From Christensenella intestinihominis (lineage in GTDB: Bacteria > Bacillota > Clostridia > Christensenellales > Christensenellaceae), in NCBI RefSeq assembly GCF_001678845.1, contig NZ_MAIQ01000004.1:186001-250000 (forward strand): DNA of 64,000 nt, written 5' to 3'. Positions 26,755 to 33,194 of the stretch are shown here, piece after piece. A program made the position numbers and the translations under genes. Every line of letters begins with the position of its first letter. Positions within the stretch are counted from its first letter, which is position 1. The notes beneath the pieces were generated by a model that saw only the letters and a program-made list of their open reading frames with translations, had not been told where the DNA came from and did no database searches.

Positions 26755-27279
26755 TCAGCTTTCCTTCTTTTGTATCTGTTGCGGTGCGTCGAACCACTGG
26801 AACGACATCCAGACTTCCTTGACATGGCTCCCGACTTTAATTTCCACCATGGCGCTGCGCCTGTGTTTATTTACCTTTCTGATCACACCCTCATAATCCT
26901 GAAGCGGACCGTCGATAATTTTAATACGGTCGCCTTCCATTACGGCCTGGGATAAGCGAATCACCCCATGATAACGCAATACCCATCTGGCAAACTTCAA
27001 GTCTTCCCCGCGCAGTTCGAACCCGTCGTCGTATTTTAAACAGCCGGTTAGCTGGCTGATTCCATAAAACAATCCGAAATTCAAAGGAGCTTCCGAATAC
27101 AGGAAAATATATCCCGGTAAAAGTACATGCTGGTATTTCATCCATGTACTCTTCTTTTTCTCCTCCCGTTCATACTTCGGGACAAGCGAATAACAGCCGC
27201 AAACACGGCTGATTTTAGTCGCCACTTTCTCTTCTTCCCCCGCATAACAGGATACGCAATAACAATAGGGATATTCCAT
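26755..27279 (-). CDS. loaP: LoaP-like specialised NusG antiterminator
   Basis: NusG paralogue of 174 residues. The NGN domain spans about residues 5-110 (YCYCVSCYAGEEEKVATKI start; LLPGYIFLYSEAP in the middle), and a KOW domain spans about 118-160 (GDRIKIIDGPLQDYEGVIRKVNKHRRSAMVEI). LoaP proteins bind elongating RNA polymerase and let it read through terminators in long biosynthetic operons of Bacillota. Being the first gene of a polysaccharide operon is typical for the group. No strong ribosome site precedes the ATG (only AGGCTAGGG), so translation may be low. Confidence 0.92.
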   Translation of the reverse strand: MEYPYCYCVSCYAGEEEKVATKISRVCGCYSLVPKYEREEKKKSTWMKYQHVLLPGYIFLYSEAPLNFGLFYGISQLTGCLKYDDGFELRGEDLKFARWVLRYHGVIRLSQAVMEGDRIKIIDGPLQDYEGVIRKVNKHRRSAMVEIKVGSHVKEVWMSFQWFDAPQQIQKKES

Positions 27280-27312
27280 AACCCTAGCCTACACCGCCTA
27301 TAAGTCCGTGCA

Positions 27313-27347
27313 GGGACCACGCCACGCTGTCTGCGTTGTACGCTCCC
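27313..27347 (-). promoter_or_regulatory. Leader hairpin upstream of loaP (possible LoaP loading site)
   Basis: An inner perfect hairpin (ACGC with GCGT at 27324-27336, 5-base loop) lies inside outer GGGA/TCCC arms (27313-27316 and 27344-27347). It is in the transcribed leader about 35-70 bases before the loaP start. LoaP of Bacillus needs structured hairpins in the operon leader; whether this one serves is inference. Confidence 0.4.
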
Positions 27348-27429
27348 TCACATGGATTGTACCGTAATTTATCAACCTCACAAACTTCTGTAAATTCCCC
27401 TGATGAGTACCTATTGTCTGGTATTGTCC

Positions 27430-27561
27430 GTACATAAAAGTATAGACATACATACTTGTATTTTTAAACATTTTCGTTATAATAGAATATAAGCAAAGCC
27501 GCTTTTTATGCGAAAGTGGCGCGCTAATCAACCGTGATATTGGCAGTACGTTAAAGTATAG
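27430..27561. repeat. Pair of 16-bp direct repeats in the loaP upstream region
   Basis: GTACATAAAAGTATAG (27430-27445) and GTACGTTAAAGTATAG (27546-27561) agree at 14 of 16 positions and have the same orientation, 116 bases apart. On the minus strand each contains TATACT, so they may be duplicated promoter -10 regions for the operon, regulator sites or recombinase core sites. The 347-base gap between loaP and the recombinase gene contains these, the inverted repeats at 27533-27623 and the leader hairpin. Confidence 0.55.
27456..27483 (+). promoter_or_regulatory. Promoter-like sequence pointing away from the operon
   Basis: TTGTAT and a perfect TATAAT are separated by 16 bases on the plus strand. 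This would transcribe toward the 3' end of the recombinase gene, opposite to both neighbouring genes. It may be a chance match in AT-rich DNA or a promoter for an antisense transcript. Confidence 0.3.
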
Positions 27562-27623
27562 TTTTAGGTATTATTTCGTGACTTGCCAGCATTTAATATC
27601 ACGCTATTTTTTTATTCCGTGAT
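27533..27623. repeat. Three related CGTGAT/ATCACG half-sites near the recombinase gene
   Basis: CGTGATATT (27533-27541), its inverted copy AATATCACG (27595-27603) and a further CGTGAT (27618-27623) form nested inverted repeats. Similar spacing of short inverted subsites is known from res sites of serine recombinases. The adjacent gene encodes such an enzyme, so these are candidate binding sites. Confidence 0.45.
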
Positions 27624-27626
27624 TGA

Positions 27627-28229
27627 TTATATTCCTAATTCTTTTATTTTTTTGAAAAAATAAGTGCGCCCTACTTTCAGTTCTTCCAGTGCTTCTTTGA
27701 GCGTAATTTCCTTTCTCCTCCAGCGAATTGCCACTTTCCGGAAATTCGGCGGAACCGCCATTTTTTGTCTGCCGAATTTTACGCCCCGAGCCTTAGCGGC
27801 TGCGATTCCCTCCGCTTGGCGGGCCCGGATATTTTCCCTCTCTTTTTGTGCAACATAAGATAAAATTTGCAGGACCAGGTCGGCAATAAAGATTCCCGTC
27901 AGGTCGTCTCCCTTTTGGCGCGTATCCAGAAGAGGCATATCCAGCACCACAACGTCCACCTCTTTTTCACGCGTCATAATGCGCCACTGGTCCATAATTT
28001 CGGCGTAGTTCCTTCCCAGCCGGTCGATAGAGCTGATAAAAACCGCATCCCCCTTTTTCAGCCGCCTTAAGAGCTTCTTATATTTTGGCCGGTTAAAATC
28101 CTTTCCGCTTTGCTTATCAATAAAGATATCTTCTTTCTCAATACCCGCCTTCAGCAAGGCGGAAATCTGCCTGTCCTCATGCTGCTCTTTTGTCGATACG
28201 CGTGCATATCCATACACTTTTTCCTTCAT
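27627..28229 (-). CDS. Serine recombinase (resolvase/invertase family)
   Basis: Site-specific DNA recombinase of the small serine family. The catalytic serine is Ser12 in YGYARVSTKEQ; the conserved ISSIDRLGRNYAEI helix and the KERENIRARQAEGIAAAKARGVKFGR hinge follow; a C-terminal helix-turn-helix-like segment (KEALEELKVGRTYFFKKIKELG) binds DNA. The ATG at 28229 gives 200 residues, the usual size; a GTG start 45 bases upstream adds residues not seen in relatives. It sits directly upstream of the polysaccharide leader, so it may move or invert DNA there, or be a remnant of a mobile element. Confidence 0.9.
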   Translation of the reverse strand: MKEKVYGYARVSTKEQHEDRQISALLKAGIEKEDIFIDKQSGKDFNRPKYKKLLRRLKKGDAVFISSIDRLGRNYAEIMDQWRIMTREKEVDVVVLDMPLLDTRQKGDDLTGIFIADLVLQILSYVAQKERENIRARQAEGIAAAKARGVKFGRQKMAVPPNFRKVAIRWRRKEITLKEALEELKVGRTYFFKKIKELGI

Positions 28230-28307
28230 TCTGTACCCCCGTTTACGAATTTGTATTTTTTGATATTTTTTCACATATATTTATTGTAGAGGAACATCGC
28301 CCCCTAT

Positions 28308-28331
28308 CTAATTAAAAATGGTTTTAATTAG
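28308..28331. repeat. AT-rich perfect inverted repeat upstream of the recombinase gene
   Basis: Arms CTAATTAAAA and TTTTAATTAG (10 bp, perfect) surround ATGG. It lies about 80 bases before the recombinase start and could be an operator or a recombinase binding site. There is no T-run specific to one strand. Confidence 0.5.
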
Positions 28332-28383
28332 ATTAAAATTTATGAATATGCAGGAAAACGGATGGAATTATACAAATTCCGAA

Positions 28384-28422
28384 CAAAAAAAAGGCCGGTC
28401 CGCTTGAAGCTTCGGACCGGTC
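28384..28422 (-). terminator. Terminator after the acidic small-protein gene
   Basis: An 8- to 10-bp stem (CCGGTCCG, 28395-28402, with CGGACCGG, 28413-28420) followed on the minus strand by a run of eight or more T. It lies 17 bases after the stop of the 54-aa gene. Confidence 0.9.
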
Positions 28423-28438
28423 TCCGGGTAATAATGCT

Positions 28439-28603
28439 TTATTGGTCGGCTTTTGTTTTGTCTTCATCAATATCGTCAAAGCGCAAAAAAGCTGCCGATA
28501 CGCCGTCATCTTTAAATTCTTCCACATCCGCAGGCTTTGTATCCGTCATTACAACATCATCTTCTTCCACGAATTCACCGGGATTAATATCTCTTTTATC
28601 CAT
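28439..28603 (-). CDS. Small acidic protein of unknown function (54 aa)
   Basis: A very acidic peptide (about 17 Asp or Glu in 54 residues) with no signal peptide, cysteine or membrane segment. The start at 28603 is supported by a perfect AAAGGAGG eight bases upstream. The gene also has its own terminator, so it is probably real and well translated. No family is recognised; sequences like this can be chaperone- or DNA-mimic-like, but nothing here proves that. Confidence 0.75.
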   Translation of the reverse strand: MDKRDINPGEFVEEDDVVMTDTKPADVEEFKDDGVSAAFLRFDDIDEDKTKADQ

Positions 28604-28743
28604 AATCATTACCTCCTTTGATTGTGGTATATTGTTAAACGGATTTCGCACCGTTAAACCGGTTAACAAAATGTCCGGTTTGCGCCGTCAAAAAAGGCTT
28701 ATCAAAAGAAAGGGAATAAAATGAAGCTGAAACATGCATCGAT

Positions 28744-28763
28744 GATGGCAGTTTCCTGCCATC
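28744..28763 (+). other. Hairpin in the ferredoxin leader
   Basis: Perfect 8-bp stem GATGGCAG/CTGCCATC with a TTTC loop, 46 bases before the ferredoxin start codon. It lacks a U-tract, so it is more likely a leader structure than a terminator. Confidence 0.5.
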
Positions 28764-28808
28764 AGAATTCCCGGAGAAAGGAATATAATAATAAGGAGGT
28801 CAAAAAAA

Positions 28809-29000
28809 ATGAAAGAAGCGGTAATCAAGGACGGCTGTATCGGCTGCGGCCTTTGCGAAGGCATATGCCCGGAAGTATTCCGCATGACGGATTGTAACGT
28901 TGCGGAGGTCTACGGCGGGATTACGCCGGAAAACGAGGAGAGCGCTTCCGAGGCGGAGAGCAGCTGCCCGGTCGGCGTCATTTCCATCAGCGGCAATTAA
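28809..29000 (+). CDS. Single-cluster [4Fe-4S] ferredoxin
   Basis: A 63-residue electron carrier. Cys10, Cys13 and Cys16 (GCIGCGLC) and Cys53 (CPVG) bind one 4Fe-4S cluster; Cys20 before Pro is an extra conserved cysteine of this type. The acidic middle part is normal for such ferredoxins. A strong AAGGAGG ribosome site lies 8 bases before the ATG and a terminator follows directly, so it is monocistronic. Confidence 0.95.
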   Translation: MKEAVIKDGCIGCGLCEGICPEVFRMTDCNVAEVYGGITPENEESASEAESSCPVGVISISGN

Positions 29001-29014
29001 ACCCGGGAACCCCT

Positions 29015-29050
29015 GCAAAAGCCTGCCGCTTCCAGGCAGGCTTTTGCGGT
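29015..29050 (+). terminator. Terminator after the ferredoxin gene
   Basis: Perfect 13-bp stem (29015-29027 with 29035-29047) with a 7-base loop, followed by GGTTTTG. The stem also carries an A-run on the other arm, so it may work in both directions. Confidence 0.85.
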
Positions 29051-29065
29051 TTTGCCCATTCCTGT

Positions 29066-29073
29066 GCTAAAAT
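29066..29073 (+). promoter_or_regulatory. Extended -10 promoter of the DUF2461 gene
   Basis: TGCTAAAAT combines a TGn extension with a good -10 hexamer (29068-29073). It ends 20 bases before the start codon, so the leader would be very short, with GGAGG in it. Confidence 0.5.
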
Positions 29074-29093
29074 AGGTATGGGAGGAAATTTTT

Positions 29094-29777
29094 ATGCCGA
29101 TTTCAAAACAGACGCTTGACTTCTTAGCGCAAAATAAATTTAATAACAGCCGCGAATGGTTCCATGCGCATAAGCCGGAATATCAGGAATATGTGCTTGC
29201 GCCCATGGCGGAACTGGTAGAGCTTCTCGCGCCGGCCATGTTGAAAATCGATCCGCGCCTGATCACTGAGCCAAAGGTTGGCAAGGCGATTTCGCGTATC
29301 TACCGCGACACGCGGTTTTCCCACGATAAGTCCCTGTACCGCGAGGTGATGTGGATCGTCTTTTCGCGCGGAAAAAAGGAATTCGGGTGTCCGCCCGGGT
29401 TTGTCCTCGAGTTTTCGCCCCAGGGTTTCCGCTATGGCTGCGGATACTATGGCGCACCGCCGCGTACTATGGAAATGATTCGGAAAATGGCCCTCCAGGG
29501 GGACAAAAGCTTTAAAAAGGCTTTCCAGGTTATGAAAAAGCAGGATGTTTTTGTCCTGGAAGGAGATTTCTATAAGCGGAGCAAATGCCCCGATGCGCCG
29601 GAAGACCTGCGTAATTGGCTTGACCGCAAAAACCTTGACTGGATGAGGAACAGCACGGACGCCGGACTCCTGTTTTCACCGGACCTGTTTAAAACGCTTG
29701 CCGAAGGATTTACGCTCCTCGCGCCTTTTTATGCCTTTCTATGCAAGGTGGAGGAACGGCTTTTAACCGAAGCCTGA
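29094..29777 (+). CDS. DUF2461 (TIGR02453) family protein
   Basis: A 227-residue cytoplasmic protein. The N-terminal family pattern LDFLAQNKFNNSREWFHAHKPEYQ, the RIYRDTRFSHDKSLYRE block and the FEFSPQGFRYGCGYYGAPP-like strand are typical of DUF2461. The biochemical role of the family is unknown. A GGAGG ribosome site lies 9 bases before the ATG. It is not coupled to neighbours. Confidence 0.9.
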   Translation: MPISKQTLDFLAQNKFNNSREWFHAHKPEYQEYVLAPMAELVELLAPAMLKIDPRLITEPKVGKAISRIYRDTRFSHDKSLYREVMWIVFSRGKKEFGCPPGFVLEFSPQGFRYGCGYYGAPPRTMEMIRKMALQGDKSFKKAFQVMKKQDVFVLEGDFYKRSKCPDAPEDLRNWLDRKNLDWMRNSTDAGLLFSPDLFKTLAEGFTLLAPFYAFLCKVEERLLTEA

Positions 29778-29866
29778 ATTCATATTTTTTTTACAATTTC
29801 ATATGTTTAAAAACCTGCCGCGTTGGTATTAGTTAAATATAAAGTAAGAAAAGGAGATGGATAAAA

Positions 29867-30304
29867 ATGGCAGGATTAATTCCATTTGGTCACCGTCATG
29901 GTCTTTCGAGAGGGTTTGATGATCTCGGCTTCTGGGATGGCAGTTTCATGCGCAATTTTTTGAACGGATCGGATGGATTCACCAACTTCAAGGTGGACGT
30001 CAGGGATTTGGACGACCGCTATGAGGTTGACGCCGATCTTCCGGGGCTTCACCGGGAGATGATCGACGTTTCTTATGACGACGGAATCCTTACGATCAGT
30101 GCGGATATGAATGAGGAATCCAGGACGGAAAAAGACAATTATGTGGTGAATGAGCGCCGTATGGGCCGCGTTTCCCGTTCGTTTTCGGTAAACGACGTAA
30201 AGGAAAACGAAATTTCCGCGGAATACAAAGACGGCGTATTGAAGGTCGTTCTCCCGAAGAGCGGCGAGGAAAAGAAAAAATCCAAAAAGATCGACATCAG
30301 GTGA
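29867..30304 (+). CDS. Hsp20/alpha-crystallin small heat-shock protein
   Basis: ATP-independent chaperone that holds unfolding proteins. The alpha-crystallin domain covers about residues 40-135: VDVRDLDDRYEVDADLPGLHREMIDVSYDDGILTI, then YKDGVLKVVLPK, which contains the C-terminal strand motif. A short tail follows. The variable N-terminal arm of about 38 residues includes FDDLGFWDG. An AAGGAG ribosome site is 9 bases before the ATG. No CIRCE element was seen upstream, so its regulation is not through HrcA by sequence. Confidence 0.95.
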   Translation: MAGLIPFGHRHGLSRGFDDLGFWDGSFMRNFLNGSDGFTNFKVDVRDLDDRYEVDADLPGLHREMIDVSYDDGILTISADMNEESRTEKDNYVVNERRMGRVSRSFSVNDVKENEISAEYKDGVLKVVLPKSGEEKKKSKKIDIR

Positions 30305-30315
30305 CAAACAAAAAA

Positions 30316-30350
30316 GACCTGCATCACGAATGTGATGCAGGTCTTTTTTT
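30316..30350. terminator. Bidirectional terminator between hsp20 and the epimerase gene
   Basis: Perfect 12-bp stem (30316-30327 with 30332-30343), 4-base loop, T-run after and A-run before. It separates convergent genes: hsp20 on the plus strand and the minus-strand catabolic operon. Confidence 0.95.
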
Positions 30351-30436
30351 ACATCAGGCGATACAAAAGGTTCTTGATTGGGGGCGTGCCATATTCATTA
30401 TGCGGTATTCGCCCCGCCTCGAACAACCTTGTCTTT

Positions 30437-31489
30437 TTACAAAATTTTTGCGATTCCGTCCCGGCCCTCGACAACGCCGATCGTAAGCCCGAAATCTTTT
30501 GTTTCCCCGGGCGCAAGCATTACCAGCTGTCCGCGCTCGCGTGCCGCCGCCCGGCCTTCCGGCAGGCTGTTCGTCGGCTCGAGGCCGACCACATAATCTC
30601 CCTCGCCCATCATTTTCCATTCGCCGAAATAAGTGAACTGTTCGCGGCTAAACTTTACATATCCTCCCAGCCCAAGTTTTTCATTATAGAGGCAGGAATA
30701 GCTTTCATCGCCCTTTACCCTCGGAAGCTCGTGGTAAAACACCTGCTCGTTATAGCCATGCACAGGAGGCTCAAACTCCATATAGCGGTCGATGCCCTTT
30801 TCGCCTTCCGCATCGCGCGCCCGCACCTTTGTTCCTTCCGGTTCAACCAGCACAGTGTCTTCGCTTATGAGCGGATAGCCAAAATTGCAGTGGTACAACA
30901 GCATCAACGGCGCTTGCGTATGCCCGCAATTTTCCACACGGTCGTGGATGTGGACGCACGGTTCGCCCAATTTCACCGTAAATTCACGGGTGAGGACCAT
31001 ATTTTCGCCAAACACCGCGCTTTCGGCAACCTTCCCGCGAATGCGGATTACATAATCGTCCCCTTCCCATTCTTTGCTCACGCCCACATCATAGGCGGGC
31101 GTATTGCTGATCCTTCCGTGCAGCCCGAGGGTCTCGCCCGCGTCCGTACACGGCGCGCCCATATAGGTGAGGCCGCACGTGGTCATCAGGCCTGCAAAAA
31201 ATCCGCGAAAGAAGCCGAGCCCGTCTTTTTCAAAATATGCCGGGCTTACAACCCCCGGTTTTCCGATATACGCGACCGGCGTTCCCTTGTATTCCGCCCA
31301 CGCAATATCCATGCCCCGCGAGGGAAGGATCGAGAAGGAAAAGCCCCCGCCCGTCTTTACGTCAATTACGCGGACGCCGTCCGCCTTGCCCGCAGTCAGC
31401 ATGCCCTCGCGCGCATCCGCAATCTGTGACATATCGCCCACATATTTGGTCAGTTCCTTTTTCGTCACTTTCTTTCCAAACAATTCCAT
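30437..31489 (-). CDS. DUF4432 / aldose 1-epimerase-like protein
   Basis: A 350-residue protein of the galactose mutarotase-like superfamily. The DUF4432 pattern is visible as DVKTGGGFSFSILPSRGMDIAWAEYKG, FFAGLMTTCGLTYMGAPCTD and LHGRISNTPA. Members bind or interconvert sugar anomers, but many lack a proven activity. It is the last gene of the catabolic operon, consistent with sugar handling. GGAGGAG lies about 10 bases before the ATG. Confidence 0.88.
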   Translation of the reverse strand: MELFGKKVTKKELTKYVGDMSQIADAREGMLTAGKADGVRVIDVKTGGGFSFSILPSRGMDIAWAEYKGTPVAYIGKPGVVSPAYFEKDGLGFFRGFFAGLMTTCGLTYMGAPCTDAGETLGLHGRISNTPAYDVGVSKEWEGDDYVIRIRGKVAESAVFGENMVLTREFTVKLGEPCVHIHDRVENCGHTQAPLMLLYHCNFGYPLISEDTVLVEPEGTKVRARDAEGEKGIDRYMEFEPPVHGYNEQVFYHELPRVKGDESYSCLYNEKLGLGGYVKFSREQFTYFGEWKMMGEGDYVVGLEPTNSLPEGRAAARERGQLVMLAPGETKDFGLTIGVVEGRDGIAKIL

Positions 31490-31640
31490 TGCCCGTCGTC
31501 TCCTCCAAACTTTTTATGGGTACAATTTGTTCCAGCCCGGGCGGAAGCCCTGCAAGGCGGCAGCATTGTGCTTTGTACCGGCACATATGGATAAGCCTTT
31601 ATTTACGCCGCCAGCCTGTTCCCGGCATAAATCCCGGGGC

Positions 31641-33173
31641 CTAAACCTCCATAAGCATATCGCCGATATCGGAAAGGCTGTCCGAGGCTTTATGGTATAC
31701 CTTCATCATCCTGTCGTAATACTCCATGTTCTCCGGAATGGGAGCAACATTTTCCTCAATCTTATGCAGCGAGTCAATCTTATCAAAATCAGGCCAGATT
31801 CCTGTCCCGACTGCCGCGCAAGCCGCCGCCCCAAGCGCCGCAGCCTGCTCGTCGATGTTGGACTTTAGGACGTGCATTTTATAAACATCCGCATAAATCT
31901 GCCGCCACAGCGCGCTCTTGCTGCCGCCGCCCACGAGGAGCATTTCGTCCGCGATATCCGTCATTCCGCGCAGCTTATCGAGGCACGCGCGAAGACCCAT
32001 GGAAATTCCCTCCATCGAGGCGCGGATCACATCCGCACGCGTGTGGATCAGGTCGAGGCCCATAAACGCGCCGCGCAGGTTATAGCTCCTGTCCATCGGC
32101 ATTCCGCCGCCAAGACTCGGATTGAAGAGCAGCTTGTTGGAGCCAACCGGGGATTTCGCCGCTTCCCGTGTCATCAGGTCGTAGGCGTCTTCCCCTGTTT
32201 TTTCCGCCTCTTCCGCAAATTCCCGGCACATCTGGTCACGCATCCAGCGGAAGCAGGTACCGCCCGCCGTAAGGCACAGGGCGGAGGCAAAATAGCCGGG
32301 GACCACGTGCGAGAACACATATGGCCGGGAATTTGCTTCCAGCAGCGGCTTCTGCGAGGAAACCGCAATCCACGAGGACGAGCCCAGGGAGTTATACACC
32401 CTGCCTTCCTTAAACGCCTTTGCCCCGAGCGCCATACAGGAATTATCCACGCCGCCCGAAACAACCTTGACATTAGTCGTCAGGCCGAGCTCATCGGCCG
32501 CTTCTTTTGATATCTGCCCAATCACATCCGTAGAGGCCACGACCTCCGGGAAAATTTCTGCCGGCAGTCCCATCGCATCCATCAGCTCGGGGGAATATTC
32601 CCATTTTTCAAGGTCCCATACGCCGCTTCCCGAGGCATACGAGGGGTCCGTGCACAAACGGCCCGTCAGCTTATAGTTGACATAATCCTTCGTGCCGATT
32701 ACCTTGCCGATATTCCGGTACACATCCGGCTCGTTGTCTTTGTACCATAAAATTTTAAACGCGGAATAAAACATTGGGGTAAAGCCGTTTCCCGTTGTCA
32801 TATACCATTTTTCTTCGCTGTAATTTTTAAAAACGCCGGCAACCTGCTTTGTCGCGCGGCCGTCGGACCAGATCGGCGTAAACTCCCGCAGGAGCGCGCC
32901 GTCCCTGCCAATCGGCACCGCGCCAAGGCTATGGCCCGAAATACCGCAGCATGTAATATCGTTTTTATCTACCTTCGTTTTTTCCAGCAGGAGGCGCGTA
33001 CTTTTTACGATCGCATCCCACCAGTCCTCCGGCTTCTGCTCATGCCAGCCATGCGCCGGGTAAGCCGTATTATAAGACATAAAAGCGGCCGCGATGCAGT
33101 TTCCATCGCTATCATAAAGAGACGCCTTGTTTCCGCCGGTTCCAAGGTCCCATGCAATTATTTTCTGTTCCAT
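31641..33173 (-). CDS. FGGY-family carbohydrate kinase
   Basis: Cytoplasmic ATP-dependent sugar kinase of 510 residues with two actin-like domains. The phosphate motif is DLGTGGNKASLYDSDG, WHEQKPEDWW follows, and the C-terminal FGGY domain has LLVGGGSKSALWRQIYADV. Closest by pattern to xylulose- or ribulokinase-like members; the substrate is not fixed by any motif I can read. Its neighbours (SDR dehydrogenases, DeoC aldolases) suggest a ketose made from a polyol. It lies 21 bases after the regulator gene. Confidence 0.92.
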   Translation of the reverse strand: MEQKIIAWDLGTGGNKASLYDSDGNCIAAAFMSYNTAYPAHGWHEQKPEDWWDAIVKSTRLLLEKTKVDKNDITCCGISGHSLGAVPIGRDGALLREFTPIWSDGRATKQVAGVFKNYSEEKWYMTTGNGFTPMFYSAFKILWYKDNEPDVYRNIGKVIGTKDYVNYKLTGRLCTDPSYASGSGVWDLEKWEYSPELMDAMGLPAEIFPEVVASTDVIGQISKEAADELGLTTNVKVVSGGVDNSCMALGAKAFKEGRVYNSLGSSSWIAVSSQKPLLEANSRPYVFSHVVPGYFASALCLTAGGTCFRWMRDQMCREFAEEAEKTGEDAYDLMTREAAKSPVGSNKLLFNPSLGGGMPMDRSYNLRGAFMGLDLIHTRADVIRASMEGISMGLRACLDKLRGMTDIADEMLLVGGGSKSALWRQIYADVYKMHVLKSNIDEQAAALGAAACAAVGTGIWPDFDKIDSLHKIEENVAPIPENMEYYDRMMKVYHKASDSLSDIGDMLMEV

Positions 33174-33194
33174 TTTTCTAGGCTCCTTTGTTTC

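Noticed and set aside
27298-27531. Minus-strand open frame of 77 codons in the loaP leader
   Set aside because: It contains the repeats and hairpin, has no ribosome site and no protein-like composition; a leader RNA is more likely.
27627-28229. Complete integrated mobile element around the recombinase
   Set aside because: No other mobility genes, target-site duplications or cargo are recognisable nearby.
29778-29866. CIRCE heat-shock operator before hsp20
   Set aside because: No matching inverted repeat with the expected TTAGCACTC half-site is present.
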